Shown: piece after piece, positions 1 through 45,176 of the stretch | Layout: every line of letters begins with the position of its first letter | Numbering within the stretch: position 1 is the stretch's first letter | Assembly: GCF_039555335.1 (NCBI RefSeq) | Contig: NC_092628.1 | Span: 37,098,965-37,162,964 of the forward strand | Source of the DNA: Amphiura filiformis | Lineage: Eukaryota; Echinodermata; Ophiuroidea; Amphilepidida; Amphiuridae | Length of the DNA: 64,000 nt | Direction: 5' to 3' | Program-made: the position numbers and the translations under genes | Notes under the pieces: model-generated | Database searches by the model: none | Told to the model about the DNA's origin: nothing | What the model saw: only the letters and a program-made list of their open reading frames with translations

Positions 1-230
1 GTTTTCATTTTATACCAAGAGATTTTTCCAATTCAGAACAAAATATTTGAGCCTCATTTTACGAAAAATGTCAGTTTTAAGTTGTTGAAATTCAAAACGG
101 AAACAAATTTCGTTCCTTCAGGTTGCAAGAGATACGATGTGCATAGAAATGATCAAAGAGTGTGCTTTTATAGCACTTTGGAGAAAATCATTTTTTCAAA
201 TTAATGCATATCCCGTTTTGGCGTTTGTGT

Positions 231-756
231 AGGCCTATATATTTTCAAACATTGAATATGGATAAACTAATGATTGATTATCAATAATCGATAATTGATT
301 ATCGATAATCGATAATCAATAATCAATTATCGATTATCAATTCCCTCACCCAACCCCCCCAAGAGATCATCCTTAGCAATTCCTAGTTTTGTCGGTTGCG
401 GAGGCCTATACATTTGTCAACAATGAATATGGATAAATTAATGATTGATTATCGATAAATGATAATTGGTTATCGATAATCGATAATCAATAATCAATTA
501 TCGATTATCAATTCCCCTCACCCCCCCCCTGCCCAGAAGGAGATCATCCTTAGCGATTCCTAGTTTTGTCGGTTGCGGAGGCCTATACATTTTTCAACAA
601 TGAATATGGATAAACTAATGATTGATTATGGATAATTAATCATTGATAATTGATAATCGATAATCGATAGTCAATAATCAATTATCGACTATCGATTCCG
701 CCTCACCCACCCCCCCCCCCACTACCCAGAAGCAAATCATCCTTAGCGATTCCTTG
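231..756. repeat. Three tandem 171-178 bp units with a palindromic TTATCGATAAT core
   Basis: Units start at AGGCCTATA 231, 402 and 579. Each contains GAATATGGATAAA, then a block of about 80 bp built from ATTGATTATCGATAATC-type words that read nearly the same on both strands, then a C-run and GAGATCATCCTTAGC. Shorter core relics lie at about 799-830 and 1160-1195. The block could form cruciforms. No coding sense. Confidence 0.85.
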
Positions 757-966
757 ATCATCATTTGCGTGTTTGGGTTTAACTGAACGTTTATAACTGA
801 TTGATCATTGATTATCGGTTATCGACTATCTGTAATTATACATTTTCCCCCACCGCACCAACTCTAGCACTACTTTACAATGGCATCTACTAGCGTGGTG
901 GGAAAAGCTTCTGATTATGAAGTAGGGGGGGCAGACCGTGGGCTATTCCAGAAATTAACGGCACCT

Positions 967-1026
967 ACCCTAAAGAAGACATGGGATTCCCAATAAGTTT
1001 GCGTTTTCCCATGTCTTCTTTAGGGT
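967..1026. repeat. Perfect 20-bp inverted repeat
   Basis: ACCCTAAAGAAGACATGGGA at 967-986 is exactly complementary to 1007-1026, with a 20-base loop. A third copy of the same word, in the right-arm orientation, is at about 1332-1351, so this is probably the end motif of a dispersed element rather than a local hairpin gene. Confidence 0.75.
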
Positions 1027-1672
1027 AAAAGCCGTCCTCAGCAATTGCGAGCAGCAACATGCGAGGGGGGTATACCCCCCCCCAACCCACACACACGCAT
1101 TTGAACATGAGAGTCCGTGATCATTATTTTTAGAATCCAATTAAATATTCATAGCTGATTGATCATTGATTATCGGTTATCGATTATCGATTAACACCAT
1201 CTCAAACGCTGCTTACCAGCGTGCTAAGGTAAGACTGTGATGAAATCCGTAGGCATGATACTCTATGCACTACTGCTGGCTATGATCTGACCTCATTGTT
1301 TACGAGGTCAGATCTTAAAAAAGATTAAGATTTTCCCATGTCTTCTTTAGGGGGTGAGCCAAAAATATCTGGATGCGCCCAATAAAATGCTGCAACTTTC
1401 ATTTAAATGTACGCTGTGTCATCAATATTGGAGCCATTGCAACAAATGAGGTGTCATTAATTTGCAGAAATTTGGCATAAGATGACCAATTTTGGAATAA
1501 TGGTCATTCATTAAGGAGTAGTTATAAACAAGGGAAGAGGCTTACGCATCATACACTCTGAACTAAGCACCGAAGAGCAAATATGACAATTGACTTTTTC
1601 ATTCCTAGTGATGTGAGGAACAATTTGAGATACATTACAACATGATAGAACCATGTTATTTGTATAATGAAT

Positions 1673-1842
1673 ATACATCATTATATGATAGAACCATTTT
1701 TGAGTTTTAGCCCCATTATGACCATCGACCTTTTGTGGGAACAAAATAGGGGTATATATAAAAATGGAACCAATTATAGTTTTATTATTTGAGGTGTATG
1801 CCAAAAATACTGGTTCCACTAATGTAGCAAAATAAAACGCCA
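1673..1842 (-). repeat. Dispersed repeat, copy 1 (related to 9716..9920)
   Basis: Read on the minus strand, this segment shares the order GGAACCA, ACACCTCAAA, AATTGGTTC, TATACCCC and GGTCATAATGGG with the plus-strand sequence at 9716-9920. The open frames in both copies are just the repeat and have no recognisable domain. Confidence 0.5.
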
Positions 1843-2107
1843 AACACACAGCACCATATACTATTATGCTTTCTCTAATATTGCCCCTTCATAAAACCAC
1901 AGACATATTTTGCTAAGCCGATTGGTAGATACCGCGATAAGTTTCCTGTAACCCGATCTCTCAAATGAATAAATGCGTGTGAATCGCGGAATTTTAATGC
2001 CAATTTATATTCAAACTGGAACTAAAATGTTCAAAACAATTATGACCCTCCCCTATTTTAATTTGTATGATTTATGACATGGACCATTTTTCAGCGGAAT
2101 AATATAG

Positions 2108-3121
2108 ACTATGCCGTACTGGAATGAGCGTTTTGAGCGTTTCGACAGTATTTTTTTATGGGACATGAGAGCACATCAGACATATCGAATTGCATTCTGA
2201 ATACGAAGAATGTCTTTCTGATATCAAATAATTTTCATTTTTTGAAATTCACGATATAGCCTAATACAAATTTTATGACAAATTATTAAAATTTGATATT
2301 TTTCACATTTTTGATATATAACAGTCCTCGAAGTAAATATTATAAATCTAATGATATTCTTAAAGTGTATGTAGCTGGGAGGAAAAGCCGACGATCAATT
2401 GAAAATTTTGACCTTTCATATTGAAGATATGGATTTTTTCCCAAAAAGACCTAATTTTTTTTTGGTGTTTTTTTTTATAAATTTCATATCTTCAATACGA
2501 AAGGTCATAATTTTTAATTGATCGTCGGCTTTTTCATCCCACCTACATACACTTTATGTATAAATCATCAGATTTATAAAGTGTACTTCGAGTACTGTTA
2601 AAAGGGCATTTCGTGATCCACAGCATCATCCCCCCCCCACTTTTCTATTAAAAAAGTTGGAGATTTGTATATCACTGGAAACCTACCGGTATGGCTACAT
2701 AATGTTCATGTGCAACAAATTTCTATTAATTCGTTTAGCAAAGATATCGCGAAATTTGAATTTCGTTCTGGTATACCAGAACGAAACTACAACACATTGT
2801 CTATGGAGCAGTGTAATGCACATAATCATGCATAACTCACAAACGCAGAATCGGAATCAACTGAAATTTTGGGAATAAGCTTTTTTCGTGGATATCTACT
2901 GAAAAATGTCATAAAAGAGGATGCTAGGATCCTTTAAATATCAAAAATATCAATTTTTAATCATTTACCATAAAATGTGTATTAGATTGTGAAATTTAAA
3001 AAATGACAATTATTTCATATCAGAAGGACATTCTGTGTATTCTGAAAGCAATTCGATATGTCTGATGTGCTCTAATGTCCCACAATAAATACTGTCCAAA
3101 CGTTCATACCCCATCCCTTAA
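2108..3121. mobile_element. Fold-back element B, copy 1, interrupted by MITE A
   Basis: The left arm (2108-2597) and right part (2938-3121) match the element at 4526-5155 in inverted order. Shared blocks include GACATATCGAATTGCATTCTG, GCCGACGATCAATTG and GACAGTATTTATTGTGGGAC. The two arms pair with each other around the word GCCGACGATCAATTGAAAAT. The right end is CCCTTAAGG. The element is split at a TTAA by MITE A (2602-2933). Confidence 0.75.
2602..2933. mobile_element. MITE A, copy 1, inserted at TTAA inside element B
   Basis: About 332 bp flanked by TTAA at 2598-2601 and 2934-2937. It starts AAGGGCATTTCGTGATCC and ends GATGCTAGGATCC; the outer part of the right terminal repeat seen in the other copies is missing. 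The centre holds a palindrome around CGTTCTGGTATACCAGAACG. No transposase is encoded, so any movement needed a source in trans. Confidence 0.75.
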
Positions 3122-3345
3122 GGAAGAAAGTTCAATTTTAGATGCAGGAGGAAACCGGAGTGGCCAGGGAAAACCAAGTGTACACAAAGTCGCCTATATG
3201 TAGAACCGGTGAAAATCTGCGCGAGCTAGGAAATACTGGAAACCAAATGCACATAAAGTCGCGAGAGCACACTAGCCGGGGTGCTCGAACTCGGAACCTC
3301 AGTGGTGCAAAGCGAGGACATCTGCAGAGCCACTACGCTAACATA
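3122..3345 (-). mobile_element. tRNA-headed SINE, minus strand
   Basis: Read on the minus strand, the segment begins near 3345 with a tRNA-like head containing an A-box-like TTAGCGTAGTGG and a B-box-like GAGTTCGAGCACC. It continues into a body with GGTTTTCCCTGGCCACTCC and GGTTTCCTCCTGCATCT and ends next to element B. Stem pairing is too poor for a functional tRNA. Confidence 0.6.
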
Positions 3346-4182
3346 CTCCCGCTGAACATTTTCGGAAATTGCAGACGAGGTTGCTACATCGGCATGGTGT
3401 TAAATAATGAATATTATCAAAGAGAATTAACGCTTTTAAAAAAAAAAAGTCAAATCAACCTTTAGGGAAATTGAACCAGGAAGCAAAATTCTTGACAAGT
3501 GAAAAAAAACCCTCAAAACATTACGTATGAATCGGTTAGGAGATTCGGACTTTGATTTCTTAAAGAAGAGACATACACATAATTAGGGACAGTTTTTTTG
3601 TCAACATTTGGAAATTCGCTTCAAGTTGCGAGAAATTGTCAAAAACAATTAAGTGACAACGAACGCAGCAAAAAAAATATTTCAAACAACTGTTTAAGGG
3701 ATATTTTCCAATGTTTAATAACCAATGGACCTAAGAAATTTCAATGAATTGTTCATTTCGTTGTAACAATTTCTATAGTATGCAAACAGGGATTTTCTCT
3801 ATAATTTTGAGTAGTCTATTATGCACAGCGGTCCTTATCCTTAATTTATTTTATACCAAAATACATAATTAGGGCGTTTCTTATCTTGAAAGGCAGCAAA
3901 AGGGACGTCCGTCCTGAAACTGTATTTCCACTGTTGCGACAAAAGACATGAAGGCCAGTTTTAATTAACAACAAAAAAGAGATTCCCTCTGGTACCCCTT
4001 ATATGATGTCATCCCGGGGGATTCTAAGTGGATACTGGAAATGAGAGTACTGGGATGTGCGGCAGATTTGGGGTGCATTTTCAGTCCAGATTAGATTCAG
4101 TCTTAGTTTAGATTCGGGCTGTATTTTCAGCCATTTTGATTCATTGATCGCTCTCATTTTCATGAAAATGTGCATGGTTTAA

Positions 4183-4525
4183 AGGGGCATTTCGTGATCC
4201 ACAGCCTCATTCCCCACTTTTCTCAAAAAAAGTTGAGATTTTTATATCACTGGAAACCTCTGGCTACATAATGTTTATGTACAAAATATTTCTTGCAGAT
4301 TAATTCGTTTTGCAAAGATATCGTGAAATTTGAATTTCGTTCTGGTGCACCAGAACGAAATTACAACGCATTGTCTATGGAGCAGTGTAATACACATAAT
4401 CATACATAGGCCTAACTCGCAAACGCAAAATCGGAATCAACTGAAATTTTGGGAATAGGCTTTTTTTGTGGATATGTACTGAAAAATGTCATAAAAAGAG
4501 GATGCTAGGATCACGAAACACTCCT
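4183..4525. mobile_element. MITE A, copy 2
   Basis: About 343 bp between TTAA at 4179-4182 and 4526-4529. The left end AGGGGCATTTCGTGATCC and right end GGATCACGAAACACTCCT are inverted repeats. It carries the central palindrome CGTTCTGGTGCACCAGAACG. The right-hand TTAA is also the left end of fold-back element B copy 2. Confidence 0.8.
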
Positions 4526-5155
4526 TTAAGGGGTGGGGTATGAACGTTTGGACAGTATTTATTGTGGGACATTACAGCACATCAGACATATCGAATTGCA
4601 TTCTGAATACGAAGAATGTCCTTCTGATATCAAACAATTTTGATTTTTTGAAATTCGCAATGTAATATGGCAAATGATTAAAAATTGATATTTTTGATAT
4701 TTAACAGTACTCGAAGTAAACTTTATAAATCTGATGATTTATACTTAAAGTGTATGTAGGTGTGATGAAAAGCCGACGATCAATTGAAAATTTTGACCTT
4801 TCGTATTGAAGATACGGATTTTTTTCCCAAATCACCAAAAAAAATTACTCTTTTTGGGAAAAAAATCCATATCTTCAGTATGAAAGGTCAAAATTTTCAA
4901 TTGATCGTCGGCTTTTCCTCCCAGCTACATACATGCACTTTAAGAATATGCCATTAGATTTATAAAATCTACTTCGAGGACTGTTATATATCAAAAATGT
5001 GAAAAATATCAAATTTTAATAATTTGTCATATTGTGAATTTCAAAAAATGAAAATAACTTGATATCAGAAAGACGATTCGATATGTCTGATGTGCTCTCA
5101 TGTCCCACAAAACATACTGTCGAGACGCTCAAAACGCTCATTCCATATCCCTTAA
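4526..5155. mobile_element. Fold-back element B, copy 2 (uninterrupted)
   Basis: A 630-bp near-palindrome whose ends read TTAAGGGGTGGGGTATGAACG and the complement of CGCTCATTCCATATCCCTTAA. The arms pair over roughly 300 bp each, meeting near 4835. The TTAAGGG ends point to a DNA-transposon-derived element, but no transposase is present. Confidence 0.8.
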
Positions 5156-5344
5156 GAAAGGACGTGTTTTTTCAACAGTTCTCAAAAATTCTGTTATCCA
5201 ATTAATCCAGAATTTGATCAATCGTATATAAACCATAGGCCTACTATTATTACAACACTTAGGCCTTACTTTTCAACAGAAAAGTCCCTAAAAATTGGTA
5301 TGAATTCGAGTCTCTCTTCCGTCAAACATAGTTTAAATTCTGGG

Positions 5345-5590
5345 AAAGTTTTCTGAGACTTCCGAGTTCAAATGACCATATCGCGGACGTACCGCAAACA
5401 TGGGAAGCATTTTCGGCCTTTCAGTATATCAAAGACCCCTTTTTCTAGGCCAATTTTGGTACATGGATGGGTCCTTTTTTCCAAATTTTCTCAATTTTCC
5501 CCGCAAGATAGCACATTTTAGAAATCTCCCCACATGGGGGGGGGTGCAAAATCTTTACAATTTGTTTAAAATTTGGCCAAAAGAATTGAC
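5345..5590 (+). repeat. Dispersed repeat related to 28651..29015
   Basis: It shares with the later copy the order CATATCG/GGGGACGT, GCAAACATGGG, AGCA-TTTTC-GCCTTTC, GTATATCAA, and TTGGTA...TGGATGGGTCCTTTTTT. A degenerate CCCTAA-type stretch follows at about 5618-5675. The open frame across it is the repeat itself. Confidence 0.55.
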
Positions 5591-5755
5591 TTTTGGTATA
5601 TCGATGGCACTAATCATAACCCATAACCTATCAGAACCCCTAACAATAACCATAACCCTGACCCGAACCCCAACCCTTGTGCTCCGACAGGAGGCTATAT
5701 CAATTTGCTATACTCATGGAAAATCCTTTCCCATTTTATTTGACACGTAACTCAA

Positions 5756-8174
5756 GAGGGGAGGGGCGTAAAAAGTTACGCTTTGTGCGTAATATAAGTG
5801 AAAATGGCTAAAATTATAGACGGCCCTAAAGTGCCAGGCTTAAACAACAGAACAACCTGGCACGTATAAACAACCCGAATTTTAAAGTTGTTTAATTTTT
5901 TTTCCTGTGAAAGTGTATAAGCCTATTTATAAAATGAAGACAAACCGTTAACAGTAAAATGTGGCCCAAAGTAGCAAATTAATTGGCCAAATGAGCATGG
6001 TTACATACCTAAAACAAATTGTGACACGATTATGTGGAAAACGTTTGGAATTATATGTTTCAATGATCAAATTTTGGGGGAAATAAAAGCACTGCAAAGA
6101 TGACAAAGTTTCACTTGCATATGATATTTCCTCTTTTAGCAATCTCACATCGCAATGCTTTTAGGCAGTTTGAGTGTCAAAACGTTCTACCAAAAATTTA
6201 TGTGCGAAAAATGCGGTACCCAAGCAAATACAATATCCAAGGTATCAACGGGAAACCGTCATTTTGTTGGAAATGTTTGTGCACTTTGCACGGGTTTATC
6301 GTTATTTTGCGTAGAGGATCCGCGGGACGATTGACCAAGTCCCGGTACAAAGTTTGCCCCTTGGAAATGTTGCCTATATACCACATATAATGCGTATAAT
6401 ATAAGTAAAATGATCACTTGATTGTTGAAAGTGGTCTACTTTTTCTTGTATCTGTTTCTCACTTCGCTTTTTATATGGGCCATCAGCATAAACAATCTAT
6501 TTAGCCTGGCTTGAGCATTTTGTTCGACCCTTTCAAAGTGCGCAAAAATTTCTAAATTTTATGCTAAAAATGGACCAAAACAACGATATTTGGGGCCTAC
6601 AGGCCACAAGATACACATCACAAGATTTGATTAATTTTGTCCCGTTATTTCGAGCCAGGGGGATACTCCACCCTGCCCAAGTCGGTTGGCCTACGCAACT
6701 GATATCAGGCCCATTATATGCTATTCGTACTATAGAGGAAAAGGTGTTTTTGCTTTGTGTTTTTACTTCACCATCTCTTTGCCGTCATTATAACATAGAA
6801 ATTATACCTTCTGACAATATTATGGTTCGTCAAAATACATAATAGATCGGAGGCGCTAGAAATCACTTACCTCCAAATGTGGAACCAAATGAAGAAACAT
6901 AGAAGAGCAAATGTACTATGAAACAAAGATTCATCCCTCTTTCAATTCTAATATCCATCCATTAATCAATTATATCCTTCCACTTGTTATGTTCCTTTTT
7001 TTCTATAATTATTTTCCTTATCTTTTCCTCTTATATTTCTGCCATTTCAAACTTAGGCGTCAATAGTCAGAGGACAGACGACACGTTACTGAAGTGAGCG
7101 AGCGCGCTACTGATGTGAAAGTGTTTAGTTAAAAGGTGCTGTCCGTCGCAGATTAAACCCGAGTTACTTGCCGCGATTGCATTACCAAATACAAGTAATC
7201 TTAAGAGTTAATGTTTGTATTACCATCTAAGCCGAAAGTCATCCGCCTTGTTGACATTAATACACCGTTATATGCATTAGTTTACGTTTATAAAAATGAA
7301 AGTTATGTAATAATTGCAAATGTTCGTTTTTGTCTGTGTATGTATGTAAGTATTCAAGCACAATTAAAGTTATTACATGAACAAATACACGTTTTAACTC
7401 TTATAGAATGTTGTTAATTATAATCAAAGAACGCTGTTTTAATGTATTCATATTATTTATATAGGCCAAATGAAGTTCGTGCAAAATGCAATGATAATTA
7501 TACCGGTACTATAGTACTTGTCTACTTTAGTAGGTTTACTTAAAGATACAAAGTAATGTCGTGAAGTACAAAGGAAACGCGGTAAACGATTTTCCCAAAA
7601 TGATTTTTAAAAAACATACTGAGCCATAAAGTGTACATAAAAGGGTATATAAAAACTCAAAGGAGTTACATTTTTATATGATATGAGAAAAAATTAAAAG
7701 AAAACACGACTTCGTAATCACAATAACTGAATAATTTTGATTATGAAACAATAGACCTTATTTAAATATAATAAAACAAACAAAAATGTTCTGACTGCTA
7801 ATAATGGTAAGTGTTGGGTAACGTGTAACCATGGTAATGAGATCATGTCAAGGAAAAAAAGTAAAGCAGCTTTTTATCGAGTGAAAATCAAAACTCTTTT
7901 TAATTATTTTCCAAACCGCCATTTAAAGTTCCGTAGAAACACCTATTGCTTAAGGCTATATAGGGCACGTAACTTACGTGAGGCACGTAATACTTCAAAG
8001 TTAAGGGACGCATCATTAGATATCAAGAAATTGGGTAGTTTAGTTTTTTGAAGGGAAAAAACAATTGTCTCGCCATCAGAGCAAAAAAAAAGCTCCACTT
8101 CAGACCATAAAACAACTGCTGCACCTCGGACCAGAAAAAACAAGATTTGGTGTCAAGGGTGAAAACAAATCATT
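5756..8174. other. No gene recognised
   Basis: AT-rich sequence of 2.4 kb with only short, overlapping open frames on both strands and no domain, splice-supported exon chain or RNA gene that I can recognise. Confidence 0.5.
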
Positions 8175-8450
8175 AAAAACATCAAAATTCAGATTTTGGC
8201 ACATTGGTTAACTCGAAAGCCGTGTATTTCTCTACACATATTTCAATGGGGCTTCAACTTGGTCAATAATGCCGTTTTCTTGGGGTTTTTTTGCCCAAGT
8301 TTTTCATTTCAGAAATACCTAATGACGATTTCAATAACTTATCCTTCACTTTTAAGGGATTTATACACAATTTTTTTTTTTTTTACTTTCGTTGGGATCA
8401 CTGAATGGGACTTTAATTACACATTTTTGTTTTCAAAACCGGCGTGAAAT
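8175..8450 (+). repeat. Dispersed repeat H, copy 1
   Basis: It matches the complement of 39541-39740, sharing GGGATCACTGAATGGGACTTTAATT, a TTCATTTCA...AATACCTAATGACGATTT block and CATATTTCAATG-GGCTTCAACTT. This shows that the open frame across it is repeat sequence. Confidence 0.6.
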
Positions 8451-8712
8451 CAAAACCATGAAATTGGCAAAAAGTAAATGTTTATAATTTGAAGATTCCA
8501 TTTCAATAACACTAGTTCGTCTGATCGAAGGAACTAACCGGGCTATTCCAAAAATAAGTGCACCCCTATAGAGCAGTATCTTTTAAAAAGAAATGTCTGG
8601 AGTTCCAGGTTTGCTGTCCTGAAAAGGGCTGGATTTCTAGTTGCCAAAAGCTTGGAAATGCAATAAATTGTTAATTTTCAATACTTTCTAATATTCATCG
8701 TTTATTGATTAA

Positions 8713-9050
8713 AAGGGCATTTCGTGATCCATAGCCTCATCCCCCCACTTTTCTCAAAAAAAGTTGAGATTTTTATATCACTGGAAACATCTGCCTACAT
8801 AATGTTTATGTACAAAATATTTCTTGCAGATTAATTCGTTTAGCAAAGATATCGTGAAATTTGAATTTCGTTCTGGTGCACCAGAACGAAATTACAACGC
8901 ATTGTCTATGGAGCAGTGTGATACACATAATCATGCATAACTCGCGAATGCAAAATCGGAATCAACTGAAATTTTGGGAATAGGTTTTTTTCGTGGATAT
9001 CTACTGAAAAATGACATAAATAGAGGATGCTAGGATCACGAAATACTCCT
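8713..9050. mobile_element. MITE A, copy 3
   Basis: About 338 bp between TTAA at 8709-8712 and 9051-9054. The left end AAGGGCATTTCGTGATCC and right end GGATCACGAAATACTCCT are inverted repeats, with the palindrome CGTTCTGGTGCACCAGAACG in the middle. It is close in sequence to copy 2. Confidence 0.8.
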
Positions 9051-9581
9051 TTAAACTACAGAAAAAACTATAGCTGTGCTGAATTGGCACATTTTCGTTC
9101 TTAATGTGAGAGTCCATACAAACATTACCAAAATATGTTCTCGCATGATTTTCAAATGTCATTGTTTAAAGACGACTTAAGTTGAGATATTGCGTCAATA
9201 TGGACATTGAATTGAGCAGTATTTGAAATAAATTGGCTTATACTGTGGCGTGTTGATTTTAGCCGCGCCTTTACCTCGACATAACACATCCATGGTTTGG
9301 ACTCCTGGTTACGTGATGCAACGAGCCTCCTTGACAACTCTATAATTTCGAAATCACATTATGATAAATATTTATAGGGCCTATATAAACAATATGAAAA
9401 AAATATCAACTTAATGCCATAAAGTGAAGAAAATATACCGTAATGAGCTATTATTGGCAATTTACTTTTTGGCATTTTTAACCATTTTTGATGAATATTT
9501 CTAAAAGTTGATCAAAGAGTCGTTGCGAATATTGAGTCTCTGTCTTGCCGAATGTGCAGCTGCCGTGCATGACGCCTAACA

Positions 9582-9644
9582 AATAGGCCTACTGTTGGTA
9601 GTTTCAATTATGTCATTATTGAAATTACCAACAGTAGGCCTATT
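9582..9644. repeat. 63-bp hairpin with near-perfect 27-bp arms
   Basis: AATAGGCCTACTGTTGGTAG at 9582 pairs with CTACCAACAG-type sequence ending AGTAGGCCTATT at 9644, with one mismatch in the arm and a loop of about 9 bases. AGGCCTA is abundant in the window, so the arms may be a terminal motif of an element. Confidence 0.7.
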
Positions 9645-9715
9645 TATTAGGCATACATGTATAGTACAGTGCGCTATTGTGTGATTTTTGAGTTAGCATC
9701 TAGTTTTCCTACATT

Positions 9716-9920
9716 ATAGTGGAAGTTGGAACCAATGCTTTTTGGCATCCTTACACCTCAAAGGATAAAACTAGAATTGGTTCTATTTTTTTCTATGCCC
9801 CCTATACATCCCACGAGGGGTCGAAGGTCATAATGGGTTCAAATGCTGTAATATACCGAAAGTCAATTGTCATATTGCACTATCGGCCAGCTATTAATGC
9901 ACGCATTGTAGGCGCTGGAA
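9716..9920 (+). repeat. Dispersed repeat, copy 2 (related to 1673..1842)
   Basis: This plus-strand copy of the repeat read on the minus strand at 1673-1842 contains TTGGAACCAATGC, TTACACCTCAAAGGAT, GAATTGGTTCTATTTTT and GGTCATAATGGGTTC. No function seen. Confidence 0.5.
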
Positions 9921-10129
9921 TGAAATACCGTACCAATTATCTTTGTTTTACCCCATTTGCTCGAAATAAAAAGGGGGCAATGCGATATTATACCTATAGC
10001 TATCAGTGAAAACGCAAAGCACACATTATTGCTTTGAATAATTTTTGCTAAAAAATAATGATTAAATAAAAGAGTCACCTCATCACTCGCCAATATTATG
10101 TGACGGTAAACTCACACCAACGTTACCGG

Positions 10130-10398
10130 TATGTCACGTGACGTGTAATTGATGAGTGCAGTATATTTTTGTGCGTACAGATTATTAAGCGCGAGTACGC
10201 ACTGCGTTCAGCGCGACTCAATGCGTGCACGTACGCAGCCGCTTTTCCTATGTGAAGTAAACAGAACAACTGCACTTTTTTTGCTGCGATTACTTCCTGT
10301 CTACAATCTGGACAGTAAAATCCTTTTTACGACTAAGTGTTTGCAAGTTTGTCAGTGTCTTTTAAAACAAAATAAATCTGTTGCCTGTAAAATGAAGA
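10130..10398 (+). promoter_or_regulatory. Candidate promoter/5' UTR of the TSP1-Ig gene
   Basis: This stretch lies directly before the start codon and is clearly richer in CpG (repeated CGCG, GCGTGCACGTACGC) than the AT-rich repeats around it. A perfect palindromic E-box, GTCACGTGAC, sits at 10133-10142. No TATA box is obvious. An out-of-frame ATG at 10392 overlaps the region just before the chosen start and would make a small upstream ORF. The transcription start cannot be located by eye. Confidence 0.3.
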
Positions 10399-43159
<32,761 letters not shown>

Positions 43160-45176
43160 GCTTGCAAGCAACTACAAGAATACGCCCATTGTATGTTTTG
43201 ATCAAAGGTCACTAACTTTTTTTATCAATTTATCCCATTGCTTAGACCAATAATTCACTGTTGAATTTAGTCTTATACATACATTACTCTCTCAGCACTC
43301 TTGTAAATTGTGCTCAAGAGCTAAATAATTATATAATATTGGCAATTACTTGGCTAAGCGACGAAAAAACCCAACCCTGTTTTACAGGCGAATGTATACT
43401 TTTCAAGTTCGGTCGGTCTGTCTGTTGGTGGGGATTTGTTTTTTTGATGAATGACCCTAAAATATCACTAAAAGCTTGGAAAATGTGGCAAAATTTTTTG
43501 CAAATATTTTGAATTTTTTTCCAAAAATTTTCGGTCAAATTTTGGCCCAAAAAAAGGCCAATTTTATCCGTATGATTTTAACAAAAAGTTGAGAAAAGAA
43601 AAGAAAATTCTCCCAAAATGCAAAATCTGGGTCAGTCGGGCCCAAAACACTTTGGAGACAATAGGAATCAGAAGAGATATTCAAATCTTGTTGCAATTTA
43701 TATTAATTTATTCATAGATTTCTTATCTAAACATATTAATTACACATCCATAATTACAAACTACAATGACATAAGTGCAAGCAGACATATCTGCAACTGC
43801 TTAAATTGCCATCACAAATGTTTCACTTTCACTGTTATTTACTATGTTACTGACATGGTACAGTGATAAACAAAAATGCAAAACAATTGTAACACATCAC
43901 AAAAATAATTACCCCTTTTATTAAGAGACAATAACTCAAAATATATATGTATCCAATTTGAAAACTGAAATAGCAAACAAATTTGGATACTTCGTTTGTC
44001 TGTGGTATCATACTGTGGAATGTGTGGGCATGTTGCCTGTGGGGGTCGACGCTAAGCAAGGTGTGCGTGAGGGACCTTAAAAAGAGTGCAAATGGCACGA
44101 GCGTACACAAAAGAGACTTCACATGTAAAATGACGTCAGCTGAATTTAAGTACGCATAGAGAGCACATGCATGGAATATTACAATCTATGTGTTATTAAT
44201 CTATGGTCTTTATAGCACAAAATTTGTAGCCCTGGTGACTCCTTGAATGAAAAAGATGCATGCATATTTTAAAATTACACTAACAAGCTACTCGAGTCAG
44301 TGTCCCTTTACATTTTCTACGTAACTGGTCAAGGATGACCTACGGTGACCAGTGATGACCAGGCACACTAGCAACAAAAGCAATCAATGGGTTTAAGTGC
44401 AACTTTTGGATCTGCATCTTTTTCATTCAAAGGGTCACCATGGCAACACATTTTGGGCTAATAAGACAAATGAGGCATTAAAATTTGCAAAACATGTCTA
44501 GGTTTCTTTTTGCTATATTTCAGTTTTAAAGTTTGATGCATAGATGTTGAGTTATTATCTCATACATACATGTAAAGGGTAGCTCTTAATTAGAGCCTAT
44601 ATATATCCAGTACAGCTCAGATAGTGTGGATCATGGTTTTAACAATTGGTTTTAAGGTAACTGTATTGAGCACTCATCATCAAGGCTCAGAAGGTGAACT
44701 AAATAAAGGAGAGTAATTACTTTATGTAATGTGTTTATTTGCTCCTTGATTCATTCAAATGTAATTTTTACTTATAATATCAAACTTCTTGAAAAGTCAA
44801 AACATTATGTGGCTTTGCTTTGAATTACATCTGAGGTTAATAGCATAAATTAATTCAAATAGTGGGTAATTTGCTCTCCAAAGTAAAGTTGAATATATAG
44901 ATCACTCTTCACAGCTATTAAAGCACAAACGCAAATTTAATGTACATTCTTTTCAATTGCAAACAGTTGTAGCACAATGATGATTTATGACAACTCAAAT
45001 TCAGTTCAAATATGTAATGAAATGATTGTTTGGAATGATGATAAATTACAACTGTACATGTTTACGTAAGTAAACTGGGTAATTTTAGTTTTAATACAGC
45101 AGGTATTGTAGATATGCCTTACTTGCACTAACACCATCAATCAATATGCCCATTTCAATTCAAGATATGACTATAT
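43160..45176. other. 3' UTR of the TSP1-Ig gene and intergenic sequence
   Basis: No further coding exon seen. It contains a T-rich stretch with GAATTTTTTTCCAAAAATTT near 43510 and the candidate poly(A) signal at 44702. Confidence 0.5.
44702..44707 (+). terminator. Candidate polyadenylation signal of the TSP1-Ig gene
   Basis: AATAAA lies about 1.5 kb after the stop codon and is followed by a T/G-rich stretch (atgtgtttatttgctcc). It is the first canonical hexamer I noticed in a plausible context. Without transcript ends this is only a candidate. Confidence 0.3.
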
